From: Rhodanobacter sp. A1T4
Lineage (GTDB): Bacteria; Pseudomonadota; Gammaproteobacteria; Xanthomonadales; Rhodanobacteraceae
Length of the DNA stretch: 64,000 bases
Direction: 5' to 3'
Assembly: GCF_014207185.1 (NCBI RefSeq)
Contig: NZ_JACHCP010000004.1
Coordinates: forward strand, 1 to 64,000
Shown here: piece by piece, positions 38,703 through 47,564 of the stretch
How positions within the stretch are numbered: the first letter of the stretch is position 1
Layout: the number at the start of each line of letters is the position of its first letter
Made by a program: the position numbers and the translations under genes
The notes under the pieces: generated by a model
The model's database searches: none
Told to the model about the DNA's origin: nothing
What the model saw: only the letters and a program-made list of their open reading frames with translations

Positions 38703-41615
38703 ATGAAACTTGGGGTCACAAAACTTTCTTCATCGGTTCGCCTGGCGCTTTCGCTGGGTGCTGTCATCGCTGCTGGTGCGTCCAGCACCGTGTTCGCTCA
38801 GGATTCGAGCACTACGCCTGCCACAGATGCAAGCAGCCAGCCTGCCAAAAAGACCACGTCGCTGGATACCGTCGTTGTTACCGGCTCGAACATTCGCCGT
38901 GTTGATCTGGAAACATCCAACCCGGTGCAGGTTATCGACCGCGCCGCAATCCAGGCCAGCGGCAAGGTGACCCTGGGTGACTTGATCCAGGAAATTCCCT
39001 CGGTATCGGGTGACGCGACGAACCCACGCGTCAATAACGGCGGCGGCGCGGGCTCATCCACCGTTTCACTGCGCGGCCTCGGCTCAGCGCGCACCTTGAT
39101 CCTGGTGAATGGCAAGCGTGTCGTCAACAATGACGTCAATGCGATCCCGGCCAGCATGGTCGAGCGTATCGAAGTGCTGAAGGACGGCGCATCGGCTACC
39201 TACGGTTCCGACGCGATTGGCGGCGTGGTCAACTTTATTCTGCGCAACGACTATCAGGGTGCGCAGATCAGCACCAACTTTGGTCAGTCGGATCGCGCCG
39301 ACGGCGATACCTCGGGCTATACCGCGACGTTTGGTACCTCGTCTGACAAGGGCAACATTGTTGCAGGCATCGACTACAACAAAACCGACGAAATCTCTTC
39401 GGCGGCTCGCAATTTTTCCAAGAACGCCACGTATTTCTCTTCCGGCTCCGTCTACAACGGCGGTTCCTCGCGCACTCCTAGCGGCTTTCTGCAGTTGCCT
39501 GCCGGAGCGACGCCATCAGGGTGCGCCGGAAATGGCAATGGCAATGCGACTCTTTCAAGTACCCAGCCGGGCAAGGTGACGGCTGCTAACTATCGTTGCT
39601 ATACCTCCGCTGATGGTTACAACTATCAAGCCCAAAATCTGATCGAAACACCGCAAGAGCGTACCAACGTTTTTGCGCTGGCCAACTATAATTTCTCGGA
39701 CAACGTGCAGGGATACTTCGACGCGTTCTACAACAAGACGTCGTCGCAATATGCCTTGGCCCCCTTGCCGTTCGATGCCCAAAGCGATGGCGTCACCATC
39801 TCTCCAAACAGTTATTACAACCCCTATCCGGGCACTACGTTCGGTCCGGGCGCAAACGAGTACAAAACGCGCTTGTCGACTCTGGGTCAGCGCGTCACTA
39901 CCTATAGCACTACCACTGCTCAGGCAATTGCGGGGCTCAAGGGCAACTTTGGTACGGATAGCAGCTGGCAGTGGAACGCCGACATCGATTACGGTCATGT
40001 CAGTCAGTCTAAGGAGTCCTTAGGTCAACTTTACTTGAACGGTCTGCAGTCATCGGGCGCATTTGGCCCATCGTTCCTGAACCCGACCACGGGCGTTGTA
40101 ACCTGCGGAACGGCTGCTGCGCCGATTGCCAACTGTACGCCGATCAATATTTTCAACGTCAACGATCCGAAAACGATTGCCGCGCTCAAGGCTTACGGCG
40201 CTAACGCTTTCTACAATGAGACCTACATCTCCAAGCGCTACGAGGCCGGCGCCAACGGCAACCTGTTCAGCCTGCCCGCCGGTGAGGTCAGCTTGGCCGT
40301 CGGCGTTGACTATGACAAGGAATATGAGAACAACGGCGTTGACTACATCGCACAGACGACTGGTGTCTCCGGTACCTGTTTCATCTCGCAATCGGCTTGT
40401 TCGACTCCGCTTGCTGGCGGCTACAACTACAAGGAAGCCTACGCCGAGCTGTTTATCCCGGTGCTGGCGGATGTGCCACTGATCAAGTCACTTAATGTGA
40501 CGATTGGCGGCCGCTATTCCGACTATTCGTTGGCAGGCAGCACGACGAACTACAAGTTTGCTGTGGAGTGGCGTCCGTTCAACGACTTGCTGCTGCGCGG
40601 CACAATGGACGGTGTATTCCGTGCGCCGACGGTTGCCGATCTTTATGCCGGCGGTGCCGGTAGCGCTCCGCAGGTAAACGATCCCTGCGTCGGCTATACC
40701 GGTGGTCATGCGGCGGCCTGCGCCAACGTGCCGACCAACGGCAGCTTTGTGCAGCAAGGTTCACAGACGACGGCCGTGGTATCCGGCTCGCAGGTTGCTG
40801 GATACAATCTGAAGCCGGAGTACGGCAAGTCGTTCGATTTCGGTGCTGTGTACGATCCGAGCTGGCTGCCAGGCTTCTCGGCCAGTGTTGATTTGTATCG
40901 CGTGCAGCTTAACGACACGATCACACCGCTCGGTGCCCAGACCGTGCTTACCAGCTGCTACAACAATGCGAGCAGCCCGTTCTGCTCGTTCATTCATCGA
41001 AACACCGACGGCACCATCAACTACATCAATTCGCCGACGGTAAACCTTGGTGAGCTCAACACCAAGGGTGTCGACGGCAGCTTCAAGTACAAGATTCCGC
41101 ACTTTGATGTGCTCGGCCAGAACTACGGTGACCTTACACTGTCGCTGGATACGACTTACCTGATCCGCTACGACAATGACACGGCGCCAGGTACGGCGGG
41201 CGATGTCGTTGAGCATCTTGCCGGTCTCTACAGCAACAACGCTGCTTATGGTAACTTCGCTCGCTGGCGCGGACTCGGCTCGCTCACATGGACTGATGGC
41301 CCATGGGATGCCACTTGGCGCACGCAGTACATCGGCACTGTAAGGATCGGCTCGCCAGATATTAGCCAGGGCTTCTCGGCTGAGGGGCAGGTTCCCGGTC
41401 AGGTGCTCAATTTCGGACCGCAGATCTATCACAATGTGTCCATCGGCTATAACCTCGCGGCGTACCACACCCGCTTCGACTTTGGCGTCAACAACCTGTT
41501 CGATACGCAGCCACCGCTGATGTATCAGAACAACGTGTTGAACTCCAATACCGACGTCAACACGTATGACACCATCGGTCGTTATTTCTGGGGTCGCATC
41601 ACCGTGTCGTTCTGA
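38703..41615 (+). CDS. TonB-dependent receptor associated with the sulfotransferase/hydroxylase cluster
   Basis: 970 residues from MKLGVTKLSSS. A signal peptide (cleavage after VFAQ), a TonB-box-like TSLDTVVVTGS, a plug (SLRGLGSARTLILVNGKRVV, IEVLKDGASATYGSDAIGGVVNFIL) and a barrel ending in Phe (RITVSF). The extracellular segments are rich in Tyr, Asn, Ser and Thr, and contain paired cysteines (for example NDPCVGYTGGHAAAC and TSCYNNASSPFCSF) that may form disulfides. GGAGGG at 38689-38694 with an 8-base spacer supports ATG 38703 over 38673. It shares a promoter direction with a TPR-sulfotransferase and a 2OG oxygenase, separated by a strong terminator. The ligand is unknown; the receptor may be the substrate of its neighbours. 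Confidence 0.92.
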   Translation: MKLGVTKLSSSVRLALSLGAVIAAGASSTVFAQDSSTTPATDASSQPAKKTTSLDTVVVTGSNIRRVDLETSNPVQVIDRAAIQASGKVTLGDLIQEIPSVSGDATNPRVNNGGGAGSSTVSLRGLGSARTLILVNGKRVVNNDVNAIPASMVERIEVLKDGASATYGSDAIGGVVNFILRNDYQGAQISTNFGQSDRADGDTSGYTATFGTSSDKGNIVAGIDYNKTDEISSAARNFSKNATYFSSGSVYNGGSSRTPSGFLQLPAGATPSGCAGNGNGNATLSSTQPGKVTAANYRCYTSADGYNYQAQNLIETPQERTNVFALANYNFSDNVQGYFDAFYNKTSSQYALAPLPFDAQSDGVTISPNSYYNPYPGTTFGPGANEYKTRLSTLGQRVTTYSTTTAQAIAGLKGNFGTDSSWQWNADIDYGHVSQSKESLGQLYLNGLQSSGAFGPSFLNPTTGVVTCGTAAAPIANCTPINIFNVNDPKTIAALKAYGANAFYNETYISKRYEAGANGNLFSLPAGEVSLAVGVDYDKEYENNGVDYIAQTTGVSGTCFISQSACSTPLAGGYNYKEAYAELFIPVLADVPLIKSLNVTIGGRYSDYSLAGSTTNYKFAVEWRPFNDLLLRGTMDGVFRAPTVADLYAGGAGSAPQVNDPCVGYTGGHAAACANVPTNGSFVQQGSQTTAVVSGSQVAGYNLKPEYGKSFDFGAVYDPSWLPGFSASVDLYRVQLNDTITPLGAQTVLTSCYNNASSPFCSFIHRNTDGTINYINSPTVNLGELNTKGVDGSFKYKIPHFDVLGQNYGDLTLSLDTTYLIRYDNDTAPGTAGDVVEHLAGLYSNNAAYGNFARWRGLGSLTWTDGPWDATWRTQYIGTVRIGSPDISQGFSAEGQVPGQVLNFGPQIYHNVSIGYNLAAYHTRFDFGVNNLFDTQPPLMYQNNVLNSNTDVNTYDTIGRYFWGRITVSF

Positions 41616-41642
41616 TCCAAGTTTGCATCGCTATAATCAAGA

Positions 41643-41671
41643 CCGCGTGGCGAGAGCCACGCGGTTTTTTT
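41643..41671 (+). terminator. Intrinsic terminator between receptor and sulfotransferase
   Basis: CCGCGTGGC (41643-41651), loop GAGA, GCCACGCGG (41656-41664), then seven T (41665-41671). A nine-bp GC-rich stem with a perfect U-tract is as strong as such signals get. It stands 27 bases after the receptor stop and 24 bases before the next ATG, so the sulfotransferase depends on read-through or on a promoter inside the receptor gene. Confidence 0.93.
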
Positions 41672-41694
41672 ACGCAAAACCTACAGGCTGGGTA

Positions 41695-43524
41695 ATGGCT
41701 GAATCCGATATAGAAAGCGTTATGGCGCTCCTGCAGAGCGGCCACGCGGCATTTGCCGAAAACGAGTGCAGGCGGCTGTTGGATTCGGATCCTGACGATG
41801 AGATGGCTTTGACCTTGCTAGGCATGGCTCACCAACAGCAGGGGCGCTCGGTACAAGCGGCGGTGGTCTACGAGCGGCTGACCTGGCTGTATCCAGCGGT
41901 TAGTGAGCACTGGAATAATTACGCCACCACACTTCGGGAAGCCGGCCAACCTGCGGAGGCTGAGCGGGCTTATCAGGTCGCGCTGAAACTGGCGCCGGAT
42001 AACGCGGTCACCCTCGGCAACCTGGGTCTGTTATACAAAGAGCAATCCGACTATCCCAAGGCCCGTGACTATCTGCTCCGTGCAACGCATGGACGTGCAG
42101 ACGACATCCAGATCTGCATCTATGCCGCGATGGCTTGCTATGAATGCGGTGACAATAAAACGCTTGAAATGCTGATTGCCGACTGGCGGCGGTGGCCGTT
42201 GCTGGACGGTGAGCTTCGTCTGGATTTGGCGTGGTTATTGGCCCAACTGGGGCGAACCATTGAGGCCGAACAGCTACTTGATGATTTGCTGGACACCAAT
42301 AGTTTCCAGACGCGCTCCCTAGTTCGAAAGGTCTTGCTGTTAGAGCGCGTCAATCGGCTGGACGAGGCGAAAGCCATTTTGGCTAACTTGCCCGATCCAG
42401 AGAAGATCACCGACGAAAATGAACGCAATGAAGTGATCGGCGCTATGGGCGTAATGGCCCAACGTGGCAAAGAGCCGGCAGTAACGCGCGAGTTACTGGA
42501 GCGCTTGCTTGATCTGACTCTTGATCCGAGACATCGGAGCAACCTTTACTTCGCATTGGCCAAAGCGTGTGACAAGGCGGGTGATCAAGCCGCGGTGCTG
42601 TCTGCACTGGAGAAAGCCCATTCGCTGCAACTGGTCGGTGCAGCACAGCTGGCACCCGAATTACTCTTGCCCGAAGTGCAGCCGATAGCGCCTGCACTGT
42701 TGCGCATGACACCTGCTCAAACAGCGGATTGGGAAATCGCAGAGCGGGACTCATCAATATCACCACCGCCAATTTTTGTTGTCGGATTTCCACGCTCTGG
42801 CACCACGATGCTTGAACAGATGCTGGATGCGCATCCGGCACTGGTTTCGATGGATGAGCAGCCGTTCATGCAGAATGTTTCCGACAAAGTGGTCGAGCTT
42901 GGCTATCTCTATCCCGAAGCGCTGGGTGAGCTCGACTCTGCAACATGCGAGTCTCTAAGGCAGCTTTATTGGGATCAGGTAAAGTCCAAAGTGGTGTTCA
43001 AGCCGGGGCAACGCCTGGTCGACAAGAATCCGCTTACTCTTTTGCATTTACCGCTTATTTGCCGGCTTTTCCCCGATGCGCCGATCATTCTGGCATTGCG
43101 TCATCCATGCGACGTAATTTTGAGTTGCTACATGCAGAACTTTCGTTCACCCGCATTCCAGATTTTATGTTCGTCACTCGAGCGGCTGGCGCGCGGTTAC
43201 GTTAACGCCATGCAGTACTGGATCTATCACGAGCGGCTGTTGAAGCCGCGCGTACTCCATCTTCGCTATGAAGATTTGTTGGACAATTTTGATACCGAGG
43301 TTGATCGTATCGGCGCGTTTATCAAAATCGACGATGCGGCTGCGCTCCATGGCTTTCATCTGCATGCGCAGCAAAAAGGTTTTATCAGCACGCCGAGCTA
43401 TGCGCAGGTTACGCAGCCGCCCAACAAGACTGCCGTTGGTCGTTGGCAGCGTTACGAAAGCGCATTCAAACCTTTACTCCCGTCGTTGAAGGGAGTCATG
43501 GAGCACTGGGGTTATGACAGCTGA
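41695..43524 (+). CDS. TPR-repeat sulfotransferase (ST1)
   Basis: 609 residues from MAESDIESVM. The N-terminal 340 residues are TPR-type helical repeats (for example HWNNYATTLREAGQPAEAERAYQVALKLAPDN). A C-terminal Sulfotransfer-family domain follows: the PAPS 5'-phosphosulfate loop VGFPRSGTT (about 363-371), a Glu (about 388) where tyrosylprotein sulfotransferases have the catalytic base, VDKNPLT, and the 3'-phosphate region ILALRHPCDVILSCY. It would transfer sulfate from PAPS to a protein or peptide hydroxyl (Tyr is the precedent), with TPRs binding the substrate. No signal peptide, so it acts in the cytosol. Its end overlaps the oxygenase by 11 bases. The frame is open back to 41566, across the terminator, but the extra residues are not family-like. 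Confidence 0.9.
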   Translation: MAESDIESVMALLQSGHAAFAENECRRLLDSDPDDEMALTLLGMAHQQQGRSVQAAVVYERLTWLYPAVSEHWNNYATTLREAGQPAEAERAYQVALKLAPDNAVTLGNLGLLYKEQSDYPKARDYLLRATHGRADDIQICIYAAMACYECGDNKTLEMLIADWRRWPLLDGELRLDLAWLLAQLGRTIEAEQLLDDLLDTNSFQTRSLVRKVLLLERVNRLDEAKAILANLPDPEKITDENERNEVIGAMGVMAQRGKEPAVTRELLERLLDLTLDPRHRSNLYFALAKACDKAGDQAAVLSALEKAHSLQLVGAAQLAPELLLPEVQPIAPALLRMTPAQTADWEIAERDSSISPPPIFVVGFPRSGTTMLEQMLDAHPALVSMDEQPFMQNVSDKVVELGYLYPEALGELDSATCESLRQLYWDQVKSKVVFKPGQRLVDKNPLTLLHLPLICRLFPDAPIILALRHPCDVILSCYMQNFRSPAFQILCSSLERLARGYVNAMQYWIYHERLLKPRVLHLRYEDLLDNFDTEVDRIGAFIKIDDAAALHGFHLHAQQKGFISTPSYAQVTQPPNKTAVGRWQRYESAFKPLLPSLKGVMEHWGYDS

Positions 43525-44125
43525 GCAGATGCCTTGTAGGGATTCGTGGTCCGCATTGAACGCAAGGAGTTTCGTTCAAACTTTCGACGCCGCGTTGCCA
43601 CGGCCGTTCTGCGACCAGTTGATTGCTTCATTCCAGCAAACCACCGAGCGCCACCTTGTTCGCAGCCCGGGCTGGCGCGCAGGACTGGACGACAGTTCAT
43701 GGACTGAACTAGATATCTCAGCAATTGCTGACGATGCGTTCAAGGGCTTTTTCTACAAGCAGGTTGAAGACCATCTGGCGATTTATAACGAGAGGCTTGG
43801 CCTGACTCTCCCGGTGCCTCGGACGCCGTTGATTTCAGAGATGCGTATCAAGCGCTATCGTGCGGAGGCAGGTGAAGCTTTTCAGCCACATTTCGATGCG
43901 ATTTACGAGGTGGCGAATCGTTACCTGGTTTTTCTCTGGTACTTGAATGATGTGGCTGAGGGTGGTGAAACGGAGTTCTGTGATCTTGGCATCAAGATAC
44001 CGGCGCGTGCGGGACGACTGCTGATGTTTCCTCCGTACTGGATGTATCAGCATGCAGGGCGCCCCCCGGTGTCAGGAGACAAATATATCTTGTCGCTTTA
44101 CCTTCTTTTCCCGGGTGCGCGTTGA
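43514..44125 (+). CDS. 2-oxoglutarate/Fe(II)-dependent oxygenase (prolyl-4-hydroxylase-like)
   Basis: 203 residues, a single double-stranded beta-helix domain. The iron triad is visible: H126 and D128 (in QPHFDAIYE) and H180 (WMYQHAGRPP), and K190 (GDKYILSLYL) is the 2-oxoglutarate carboxylate ligand, Lys as in prolyl hydroxylases. Family members hydroxylate proline or other residues in proteins or peptides using O2, Fe2+ and 2-oxoglutarate. No signal peptide, so cytosolic. The start overlaps the sulfotransferase by 11 bases, indicating coupled translation and joint function. The gene ends just before a terminator-like hairpin facing the opposite operon. Confidence 0.9.
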   Translation: MTAEQMPCRDSWSALNARSFVQTFDAALPRPFCDQLIASFQQTTERHLVRSPGWRAGLDDSSWTELDISAIADDAFKGFFYKQVEDHLAIYNERLGLTLPVPRTPLISEMRIKRYRAEAGEAFQPHFDAIYEVANRYLVFLWYLNDVAEGGETEFCDLGIKIPARAGRLLMFPPYWMYQHAGRPPVSGDKYILSLYLLFPGAR

Positions 44126-44155
44126 AAAAACTTCGCTTGTTCGGGTATTAAGCGA
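44125..44155 (-). terminator. Terminator of the minus-strand sulfotransferase operon
   Basis: On the minus strand TCGCTT (44150-44155) and AAGCGA (44133-44138) pair around an 11-base loop and are followed, two bases later, by six T. The stem is short, so strength is moderate. It overlaps the stop codon of the oxygenase on the other strand. Confidence 0.55.
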
Positions 44156-44205
44156 GACTCGGATCGGCTGGCTCGGAGTTATGGCCTCGAGTACGTAGCT
44201 TGCAC

Positions 44206-45822
44206 TTACTCGATCGGGATCCGAAGCAATTCGGGTAAATAAGGCGCGTAATTGCGCCAACGCTCCACGGAGCGGATGTAGACAGGCTGGCGTGCTTGCC
44301 AGAGACTTCCCGTGTTGATACTGGCTTGTCGGTTCTTCGTATTGAGATAATCGCATTCCGATAGTCCCAACCATGAAGCCAGTTGGCTAACGCACGAAGT
44401 CGGATTGGACGTCAGTTCTTCGTAATGCACCACGTGTATGGAGCGCGCATATCGCGTTAGCCAATGCGACATCATCCGGTTACAACTCTGAATGACTGTG
44501 GCGATATCAACCAGGTCATAGGCGTAAGCTTGGGCGCCCCCGGTAAAATATTGTGACCACAGAGACAGCGCCGTATCTCGTGAATTGCGCCGACAGAAAA
44601 TGATCCGGGCGTTCGGATACATTGCCATGATCAAATCCAGCCGCAGCAAGTTGAGTGGTTCTTTATCGATAAACCATTTTGCACCAGTGTCGTCATCCTG
44701 AAGCAACTGTGCCTCGTAGATGGACGTCGCATGCTCCAGCTGTGCGGTGTTGTCGTGGCCTGTGAGTTCGAGCTGCTGAGCGACTTTGGGTAGCCAATGG
44801 AGTTCACCGCGATTGCAGACGTCCGGATGTCGCGACAAAAGCTCGGCGGTGAGAGTGGTTCCCGAACGCGGTACACCGACAATGAAAAGTGGTGTCCAAT
44901 CGGTCGAAAAATCTCCTCTGCACGGCCTGGCTTTAGCCACCAGGCGTGACGCGATGGCGTGTTGCCAGTGCTTGCGAGACCATGGGTTGGTCGCCCGCAC
45001 CATGGCATTGGCATCACGAAAATACCGGGCAGCTTGGGCAAAGTCGCCGATATCGTCGTGTGCCTTGCCAAGCGCAAACTGCAGCGATGTACGCGCCTGA
45101 TCGTTCAGGTCAAATTGCTTCAGTCCATTCCGAAACAACTCGAAGTCTGCGTGACTGAGATCCTCGTAGCGCTGAAGGCTGCTGAGGCCTATCGGGATAT
45201 TCCATTCAAACGCCCTTTTGTCATTGGCAACGGCGTACATATACCTTTCCCTGGCCTGCTCAAACTCTCCCAGCTGGATGTGCAGCATGCCAGCATAGGC
45301 GTGCAGCCGCGGGTCGGCTGATCCTGCAGCAATTTCATCTTCGCAGATCGCTGCCGCGTCAGTCTGTCTGCCGCCTTCGTCCAGCAGCTCCACTGCTTGA
45401 ATCACCAGGTCAGCGTCATGTACCCCATGGTGAAACAACCCGCGCAACGTTGACGCCATCGCCTGAAGGCGTCCCTGGTGGCTGAGCATACGTGCCAGCA
45501 AGAAACTTGCTGCGACATTATCCGGATATTGAGTTAGCAACTCACGCAAGAGCTTTTCAGCCTTGGCAAAGTGTCTGTTCTGCTGATAGACACCTGCGAG
45601 CGCCAGGCGCAGATCAGAAGAATCAGGATGCGCAGCGATAGCGGAGGTAAGTACGATAGCCGCGGCGTCAATATCGTTACTTACCACCAGCGTGCGTGCG
45701 CGCTCCAGCCAGTCCGCCTCCAGGGATCCGTTGAGCTCTGTCAGTTGCGTATCAAATAGCCCGCCATGCGCACGCCGGCGATCTGGCTCCGCGCGATTCG
45801 GGTCATCGGCGCCCTGCATCAA
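44206..45822 (-). CDS. TPR-repeat sulfotransferase (ST2)
   Basis: 538 residues. TPR-like repeats fill about residues 35-285 (for example LLRELLTQYPDN and ARERYMYAVANDKRAFEW). The sulfotransferase domain begins near 310: FIVGVPRSGTT (about 313-323), Glu near 340 in CNRGELHW, IDKEPLNLLRL, and ARIIFCRRNSRDTALS for the 3'-phosphate of PAPS. The same domain order as ST1 and ST3 but clearly diverged from both, so the three are paralogues with possibly different targets. No signal peptide. It is the last gene of the minus-strand run, 45 bases after ST3. The N-terminus is predicted from ATG 45822. Confidence 0.9.
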   Translation of the reverse strand: MMQGADDPNRAEPDRRRAHGGLFDTQLTELNGSLEADWLERARTLVVSNDIDAAAIVLTSAIAAHPDSSDLRLALAGVYQQNRHFAKAEKLLRELLTQYPDNVAASFLLARMLSHQGRLQAMASTLRGLFHHGVHDADLVIQAVELLDEGGRQTDAAAICEDEIAAGSADPRLHAYAGMLHIQLGEFEQARERYMYAVANDKRAFEWNIPIGLSSLQRYEDLSHADFELFRNGLKQFDLNDQARTSLQFALGKAHDDIGDFAQAARYFRDANAMVRATNPWSRKHWQHAIASRLVAKARPCRGDFSTDWTPLFIVGVPRSGTTLTAELLSRHPDVCNRGELHWLPKVAQQLELTGHDNTAQLEHATSIYEAQLLQDDDTGAKWFIDKEPLNLLRLDLIMAMYPNARIIFCRRNSRDTALSLWSQYFTGGAQAYAYDLVDIATVIQSCNRMMSHWLTRYARSIHVVHYEELTSNPTSCVSQLASWLGLSECDYLNTKNRQASINTGSLWQARQPVYIRSVERWRNYAPYLPELLRIPIE

Positions 45823-45867
45823 GAGAACACCATTGCACTTACGCCATTCATTGCTTCGCTCTCGGCC

Positions 45868-47436
45868 CTATTGCCACAACGGCATGTCTAGCGCTGAACG
45901 CAGCGGATCGAGCAGCGCACCGTAGCGCATCGCACGAGACGTATCGTGCAGCGGTTGACGCACTTGCGTGGCGCTCGGTGAGCGTACTTCGCGCTTTGTC
46001 TCGTGAAAGTTCACGCAATCCGGTTCGAACGGCAGGTCGCAAAAATCCAGCAATCGGCGGACTTGGGCTTCAGGGTCCGCCAACAAAATTTCGTACTGAT
46101 GGTCAAAGACGTGAGACGAATGAGTGCCGATGGCGTCATGCACGTTTCGATCGAAATCTTGCCAAAAGCTCGCCAGATCATCGAATGTGCGCGTGTATTC
46201 GTTGTTTGCGAGATGCTGGCGGTAGCACGAAAAGCAGGTTTCCAGCGGATCGCGACGGCAAACGATAATGCGTGCCGAAGGCAGCATCGCGCGTATTGCG
46301 CCGATGTACATCCAGTTGTTGAGTAATTTGTCGGTAAACACCGGCCGGTGCTTTCGCCAACGTGCGGTACGTTCGAGATAACGACGACCAAGACGCTCCC
46401 AATCGGCGGGTTGCATCGCAGATACCCATTGTGGAAAGGGCATGTCGCGGCGACGCGATTCCTCGTTGAGCACAAGCGGCAAGTCAGGTAATTCGCCAGC
46501 ACCTTCGACCGACGAATGTGAGGCAAGAATCTGTTCCACGAGAGTCGAGCCGGAGCGGGGCAAGCTGGTGACGAATATCACCTCTTGACCGATAGCGGCG
46601 TCTGCCGAGGCCGGCGGCGGCGAAAATGCAGCATTGATGACAGCGACGCTATGGGAAAACGCGCTCGCATCCCATTCCTGCCGACTTCGCGCCATTGCAT
46701 TGGCATCGGCAAGTACGGCCAGTGAATCCGCGTAGCGGCTGGAGTCTTCCAAGGCCTTGGCCAGGGCAAAGCGGATGGCTATCAAGTCGTCGATGCTTGC
46801 ATGAGGATCTTGTGCCGCCACCTGCATCTGCTGGATATCTTCAGCTTTAAAACGCGTTGTCCTGAGATCAGCGAGTCCCCACCACGCAGTGCCAGTGGTG
46901 GGCCTTTCGCGAAGCAAGCTACGGTACTCGGACTCTGCTTCTTCAATACGACCGTGCGTACGCAGCATGTCCGCCAGCAGCGCGCGTGCATTCCAATGAT
47001 CAGGCGCCAGGCTGACAGCCCGCTGCAATGCAGAGATAGCTTCGTCATTGCGGACGCAGCGAGTCAACATGACTCCCAGGTTGTACCAGGCAAAAGCCAT
47101 GCTGGGCTGCAGATCGCAAGCATGCTGCAAGGCCTTGGTCGCCAATTCGTAGTCCCCGGCAGCTCCAAGCAGAGTTCCCATGGTGTTGTGATACAGGGCG
47201 TCTTGCGGTCTTTGTCTGATAGCCCGCTGCATTGTTTTAATCGCATCGGAATGCAAATTACGCAGGCTTAGTAGCCCTGAGTGCATACGGAGAACTTCGG
47301 GATGATCCGGGTAAATAGCAGAGGCAAATTCAAGTTGCTGAGCTGCTCGATCCCTGCGGCCTGAATCCAGCGCTTCGCCTGCTGCCATGAGGTATTTCAA
47401 CGCATCAGGACTCAAGCCTTGCAGTCGGGGATCCAT
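45868..47436 (-). CDS. TPR-repeat sulfotransferase (ST3)
   Basis: 522 residues. TPR repeats are regular through residue 190 (NTMGTLLGAAGDYELATKAL, AWYNLGVMLTRCVRNDEAI). The catalytic domain has FVTSLPRSGSTLVEQILASH (PAPS loop about 290-298), Glu near 315 in EGAGELPDLP, FTDKLLNNW and ARIIVCRRDPLETCFSCY. It ends with WQ, as in the large family of TPR sulfotransferases frequent in alphaproteobacteria and Xanthomonadales. Cytosolic. Located between ST2 and the beta-hydroxylase gene, 128 bases after the latter, so a shared transcript is likely but an internal promoter is possible. Confidence 0.9.
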   Translation of the reverse strand: MDPRLQGLSPDALKYLMAAGEALDSGRRDRAAQQLEFASAIYPDHPEVLRMHSGLLSLRNLHSDAIKTMQRAIRQRPQDALYHNTMGTLLGAAGDYELATKALQHACDLQPSMAFAWYNLGVMLTRCVRNDEAISALQRAVSLAPDHWNARALLADMLRTHGRIEEAESEYRSLLRERPTTGTAWWGLADLRTTRFKAEDIQQMQVAAQDPHASIDDLIAIRFALAKALEDSSRYADSLAVLADANAMARSRQEWDASAFSHSVAVINAAFSPPPASADAAIGQEVIFVTSLPRSGSTLVEQILASHSSVEGAGELPDLPLVLNEESRRRDMPFPQWVSAMQPADWERLGRRYLERTARWRKHRPVFTDKLLNNWMYIGAIRAMLPSARIIVCRRDPLETCFSCYRQHLANNEYTRTFDDLASFWQDFDRNVHDAIGTHSSHVFDHQYEILLADPEAQVRRLLDFCDLPFEPDCVNFHETKREVRSPSATQVRQPLHDTSRAMRYGALLDPLRSALDMPLWQ

Positions 47437-47564
47437 GAAAACCTCTTTGATGATGCGTATGACAAAAGCGTTCGCCTAGAAATTATGTCGTGGCGTGTGC
47501 AATTCAGATGGCGAGTAATCCGAGTGAATGGCTTGCTCGATTACCTGCCGGAAAGCGTAAATTA

